Below, piece after piece: positions 15,195 to 18,246 of a stretch of 18,246 nt of DNA. Both the position numbers and the translations under genes were made by a program. The stretch covers positions 1 through 18,246 of the forward strand of contig JAUXEH010000015.1 in the NCBI GenBank assembly GCA_030620655.1, read 5' to 3'. Numbering within the stretch: position 1 is the stretch's first letter; every line of letters begins with the position of its first letter. The notes beneath the pieces were generated by a model. That model saw nothing but the letters and a program-made list of their open reading frames with translations. It had not been told where the DNA came from and did not search any database. This DNA comes from Candidatus Aminicenantota bacterium. GTDB taxonomy: Bacteria; Acidobacteriota; Aminicenantia; Aminicenantales; Aminicenantaceae.

Positions 15195-16223
15195 CTAATC
15201 GCTTCTGATTTCGATTTTCCATCCCACCAAGCGGGAGGCCAACCGGACGTTGGTGCCTTTCTTGCCTATTGCCAGAGAGAGCTGGTCTTTCCCGACCATG
15301 GCCTGCAGGGTATTTCTTTCCTTGTCGATATAGAACACATCCAAGACCTTGGCCGGGCTGAGAGCGGCCTTGGCAAAAGTCAGCGGATTGTCTGACCACT
15401 CGATGACGTCGATCTTTTCGCCTCCCAGTTCTTTGCTGATGGCGAGGATCCGGTTCCCTTTGACACCGATGCAGGCCCCGACCGGATCTATGTCCTTTTC
15501 TTTCGAGCTCACCGCCACCTTGGCCCTCTCTCCGGTCTGCCGGACCAGGTGCCGGATCTCGATATTTCCGTTTGCGATCTCCGGGATTTCCAGCTCCAGG
15601 AGCTTGGCTAGGAACCGGTAATCGCCGCGGGAAACGACAACCTGGGGGCCCTTGGCGTCCTTTAAGACATGTGTGATCACGGCTTTGATACGATCGCCCC
15701 GACGGAATGAGTCAGAGGTGAGTTTTTCCCGCTCTGGTAACAGGGCCTCGGTCTTGTGGATTTCCAGGATCATATTCTGGTTGGCCTCGACGCGCCGCAA
15801 TACTCCCGTGACGATCTCACCCGTGCGGGGTGCGAACTGGCTGTAGATCCTTTCCTGTTCCGCATCCCGGACCTTTTGCAAGAGGACATGCTTGGCGGCC
15901 TGGGCTGCGATGCGACCGAGCGTATCGGAAGGCAGGTCGATCTCCACTGTGCCGCCCGGAACCGCATTAGTGTCGATCTGGCGAGCCTCCCCCAAAGAAA
16001 TTTCACTGGCGGGATCCTGAGGATCGTCGGTGACCGTTTTCCTGGCATATACCCTGAGGTTTCCCTTCTCCGGATTGAAGTCGATGAAGACCTCCTCATT
16101 GTGCGAGAAGTATTTCTGGGAGGCCACCTGAAGCGATTCTTCGATGGCGCCGACGATGACCTGCGCCTCGACACCGCGCTCCCGGCTGAGCTGCTGGATG
16201 GTATTCCACACTTTGACTTTCAT
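15195..16223 (-). CDS. nusA: Transcription elongation/termination factor NusA
   Basis: Binds RNA polymerase and nascent RNA to control pausing, termination and antitermination. The 342-residue protein has the N-terminal RNA polymerase-binding domain (1-125), an S1 domain (about 133-200, with GEIVTGVLRRVEANQNMILE) and two KH domains (KH1 with CIGVKGNRILAISKELGGEK; KH2 with VGKDQLSLAIGKKGTNVRLA). It ends right after KH2, so the C-terminal acidic repeats of enterobacterial NusA are absent, as in many bacteria. It is the first gene of the operon with its own promoter; rimP, the usual upstream partner, is not in the window. Confidence 0.97.
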   Translation of the reverse strand: MKVKVWNTIQQLSRERGVEAQVIVGAIEESLQVASQKYFSHNEEVFIDFNPEKGNLRVYARKTVTDDPQDPASEISLGEARQIDTNAVPGGTVEIDLPSDTLGRIAAQAAKHVLLQKVRDAEQERIYSQFAPRTGEIVTGVLRRVEANQNMILEIHKTEALLPEREKLTSDSFRRGDRIKAVITHVLKDAKGPQVVVSRGDYRFLAKLLELEIPEIANGNIEIRHLVRQTGERAKVAVSSKEKDIDPVGACIGVKGNRILAISKELGGEKIDVIEWSDNPLTFAKAALSPAKVLDVFYIDKERNTLQAMVGKDQLSLAIGKKGTNVRLASRLVGWKIEIRSD

Positions 16224-16279
16224 GCTCGCGGTCTCTTTTCTTGTTGCTCTCGGCCTGATCCTAGAGTAAACAGGGGGGA

Positions 16280-16308
16280 ATTATAACCAAATTCCTCTCT
16301 TAGTGCAA
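16280..16308 (-). promoter_or_regulatory. Promoter of the nusA operon
   Basis: On the minus strand TTGCAC (16308-16303) and a perfect -10 TATAAT (16285-16280) are separated by 17 bases. Transcription would start near 16273, giving a leader of about 50 bases. The sequence reading in the leader has no riboswitch or long stem that I recognise. Confidence 0.7.
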
Positions 16309-16436
16309 CGGCCTTCCGGTCCACCCCCTTTATATTCCCCCCACCCATGGGCTGAAGGATGAACTGTGGCAGGCCACCCCTCACTACTCCCACCATCCCT
16401 TGGGCCTAACGCTACGAATGGGCAGGAGGATGAGCT

Positions 16437-16475
16437 CTATAAGGCTGGCGAATCGATAGCCTTCGCCGGCTATAG
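16437..16475. repeat. Imperfect inverted repeat downstream of the pyrophosphatase gene
   Basis: CTATAAGGCTGGCGAA (16437-16452) pairs with TTCGCCGGCTATAG (16462-16475) with two bulged bases and one wobble, around a 9-base loop. It begins 10 bases past the hppA stop (16486). Neither side has a T-run, so it is not a classical terminator; it may stabilise the 3' end of the message or assist rho-dependent termination. Confidence 0.4.
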
Positions 16476-16485
16476 GGGAAGGGTC

Positions 16486-18246
16486 TTACATGAAGAGAGG
16501 CGCGAAGACCAGGCTGACCACCGCCATGAGCTTGATGAGGATGTTCATGCTGGGCCCCGAGGTGTCTTTTAGTGGGTCTCCCACTGTGTCGCCGATGACC
16601 GCGGCCGCGTGTACTTCCGTACCTTTCCCTCCGAGGTTGCCTTCCTCTATCCATTTCTTGGCGTTGTCCCAGCTGGCACCGGCATTGGCCATGAAGATGG
16701 CGAGGAGGACGCCAGAGGAGGTCGCCCCGGCCAGGAAGCCTCCCAGTGCTTCGGCCCCGATGAGGAAGCCGACCAGGAGGGGGGCGAGCACGGCGGTGAG
16801 GCCGGGCAGGATCATTTCCCTGAGCGCGCTGCGTGTCGCGATGTCGATGCAGCGGTCTGAGTCAGGTTTGGCCTCGCCCTGCAGCAGCCCCTTGATCTCA
16901 CGGAACTGGCGCCGGATCTCGACCACCATCTTGTCGGCAGCCCTTCCCACGGCCTTCAGGGTCATGGCTGTGATGGCGAAGGGCATGAGCGCACCGATCA
17001 GCAGGCCCACGACCGTGTTGACGGATGTGAGGTCGATACGTTCCAGCCCGGCGGTCTTCTGGAAGGCCGAGAAGAGGGCCAGGGCCGTTAGCGCGGCCGA
17101 TCCTATGGCGAATCCCTTGCCGATGGCGGCGGTCGTGTTGCCGCAGGTGTCAAGGTGGTCCGTGATCTTGCGGACATCGTCGCCGGCCCCGGACATCTCT
17201 GCGATCCCGCCCGCATTGTCAGCGATAGGGCCGTAGGAGTCGGTGGTCATGACGATCCCGATCGTGGCCAGCATACCCACTGCGGACAGGGCGATGCCGT
17301 ATAGCCCGGCCAGCTGGAAGGAGACGTATATGCTGGCGGCGATGGTCAGCAGGGGCAGGATGGTGCTCTCGAATCCGAGGGCCAGCCCTGTGATTATGAT
17401 CGGCGCGCTGCCGGTCTGGGCTGTGCGCGCCAGCTTCCTGACAGGCGGGCCGGAGGTGAAGAATTCGCTCTCCAATCCGATCAAGGCCCCGGCCACCATG
17501 CCGCAGACTACGACGAAAAACACATTCAGGTCGGCCACCACGGACCGGATGATGAAGAAAGCTCCGATCAGGAACAGGAAGCCGGCAAAATAATAGGTGT
17601 TGCGCAGCGCGGACTGGGGGGCCATCCGTTTCATGAGCCTCATGGACAATACACCTAGGAACGAGCACACCAGCCCCAGGGTGATGAGCAGCAGGGGCAG
17701 GGACATATAGTTGAGTGCCGGGGTCAGGGTGGCTCCCAAAGCCATGGAGGCGATGACAGAGCCAACGTAGGACTCGAACAGGTCCGCTCCCATGCCGGCC
17801 GTATCTCCTACGTTGTCCCCCACATTGTCAGCGATAACACCGGGATTGCGCGGATCGTCCTCCGGGATGCCGGCTTCCAACTTTCCCACCAGGTCGGCAC
17901 CTACGTCGGCGCTCTTGGTGTAGATGCCGCCGCCCAAACGGGCGAAGAGGGCCACGGAGCTGGCCCCCATGGCAAAGCCGTTGATGATAAGGGGATCCCT
18001 GGTGAAGAAGTAGATAAGCCCGATCCCGGCCACACCAATGGCAGCCACGGAGAGCCCCATGACCGCCCCGCCCTGGAAGGCCAGGGCCAGGGCCGGAGCC
18101 AGCCCGCCCTGCTTGGCCGCTTCGGTAGTACGCACCGAAGCGCGTGTCGAGGCTTCCATTCCTATATAGCCGGCCAGCATGGAACAGGTTGCGCCGGTCA
18201 GGAAAGCCAGGGCCGTGTACAGCATGAAAAGCTTCCAGAGCAGGAA
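16486..18246 (-). CDS. hppA: Membrane-bound ion-translocating pyrophosphatase (5' part outside window)
   Basis: Hydrolyses pyrophosphate and pumps H+ or Na+ across the membrane. The visible 586 residues run to the window edge without a start, so roughly 80-100 N-terminal residues are missing (family length about 670-700). Substrate motifs are intact: DVGADLVGKLEAGIP, DDPRNPGVIADNVGDNVGD, DNAGGIAEMSGAGDD and GDTVGDPLKDTSGPSMNIL. GNTTAAIGKGFAIGSA has Ala where K+-independent enzymes have Lys, so K+ activation is expected. The Glu in GADLFESYVGS is in the position found in Na+-pumping types, so Na+ pumping is possible but not certain. The gene is in the same orientation as the nusA operon but separated by 262 bases and a separate promoter. 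Confidence 0.95.
   Translation of the reverse strand, partial: FLLWKLFMLYTALAFLTGATCSMLAGYIGMEASTRASVRTTEAAKQGGLAPALALAFQGGAVMGLSVAAIGVAGIGLIYFFTRDPLIINGFAMGASSVALFARLGGGIYTKSADVGADLVGKLEAGIPEDDPRNPGVIADNVGDNVGDTAGMGADLFESYVGSVIASMALGATLTPALNYMSLPLLLITLGLVCSFLGVLSMRLMKRMAPQSALRNTYYFAGFLFLIGAFFIIRSVVADLNVFFVVVCGMVAGALIGLESEFFTSGPPVRKLARTAQTGSAPIIITGLALGFESTILPLLTIAASIYVSFQLAGLYGIALSAVGMLATIGIVMTTDSYGPIADNAGGIAEMSGAGDDVRKITDHLDTCGNTTAAIGKGFAIGSAALTALALFSAFQKTAGLERIDLTSVNTVVGLLIGALMPFAITAMTLKAVGRAADKMVVEIRRQFREIKGLLQGEAKPDSDRCIDIATRSALREMILPGLTAVLAPLLVGFLIGAEALGGFLAGATSSGVLLAIFMANAGASWDNAKKWIEEGNLGGKGTEVHAAAVIGDTVGDPLKDTSGPSMNILIKLMAVVSLVFAPLFM

Overview
The window has about 55-58% GC by eye and is densely packed with bacterial genes. 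It carries no rRNA, tRNA, CRISPR array, insertion sequence or phage gene that I can see. The signs point to a Gram-negative-type (diderm) bacterium: an exported protein with a C-terminal part like an outer-membrane barrel and a final Phe, dTDP-rhamnose synthesis, sigma70-type promoters, and a tandem pair of DUF507 genes. A short NusA and IF2 and the NSS transporter with a microprotein subunit fit an uncultivated lineage of the Acidobacteriota/Aminicenantota or deltaproteobacterial kind. That placement is a low-confidence inference.

Left part (about 95-4676, + strand): one operon starts at a promoter with consensus -35 and -10 boxes. It encodes a small helical protein, a family-4 type glycosyltransferase (GT), a second GT, a second small helical protein and a third GT. 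The small proteins share a D-x-[QR]-[RK]-[EQ]-[IF]-N-L motif and probably work with the GTs in surface polysaccharide assembly. The first 94 bases hold no gene that can be identified.

Middle part (4688-8426): a tandem ACT-domain regulator (- strand) is divergent from a class I glutamine amidotransferase (+). Next is an exported PKD-domain protein with a predicted beta-barrel end. It has its own promoter, a palindrome inside the promoter spacer, a very strong ribosome binding site and a strong intrinsic terminator. dTDP-4-dehydrorhamnose reductase (rfbD) begins 22 bases after that terminator and ends at a hairpin that can terminate from both directions.

Right part (8521-16223, - strand): two DUF507 genes follow the long operon nusA-infB-DUF503-rbfA-nrnA-truB-NSS transporter-small subunit. 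This couples transcription elongation, translation initiation, 30S maturation, RNA turnover and tRNA pseudouridylation to a sodium-coupled amino acid importer. The 31-residue partner of the importer (9223-9318) overlaps the transporter stop by 11 bases. The right edge (16486-18246, - strand) is most of a membrane pyrophosphatase, cut by the window end. Its residues fit a K+-dependent, possibly Na+-pumping enzyme, which could supply the sodium gradient used by the importer. The 262-base gap between it and nusA holds the nusA promoter and an imperfect hairpin.
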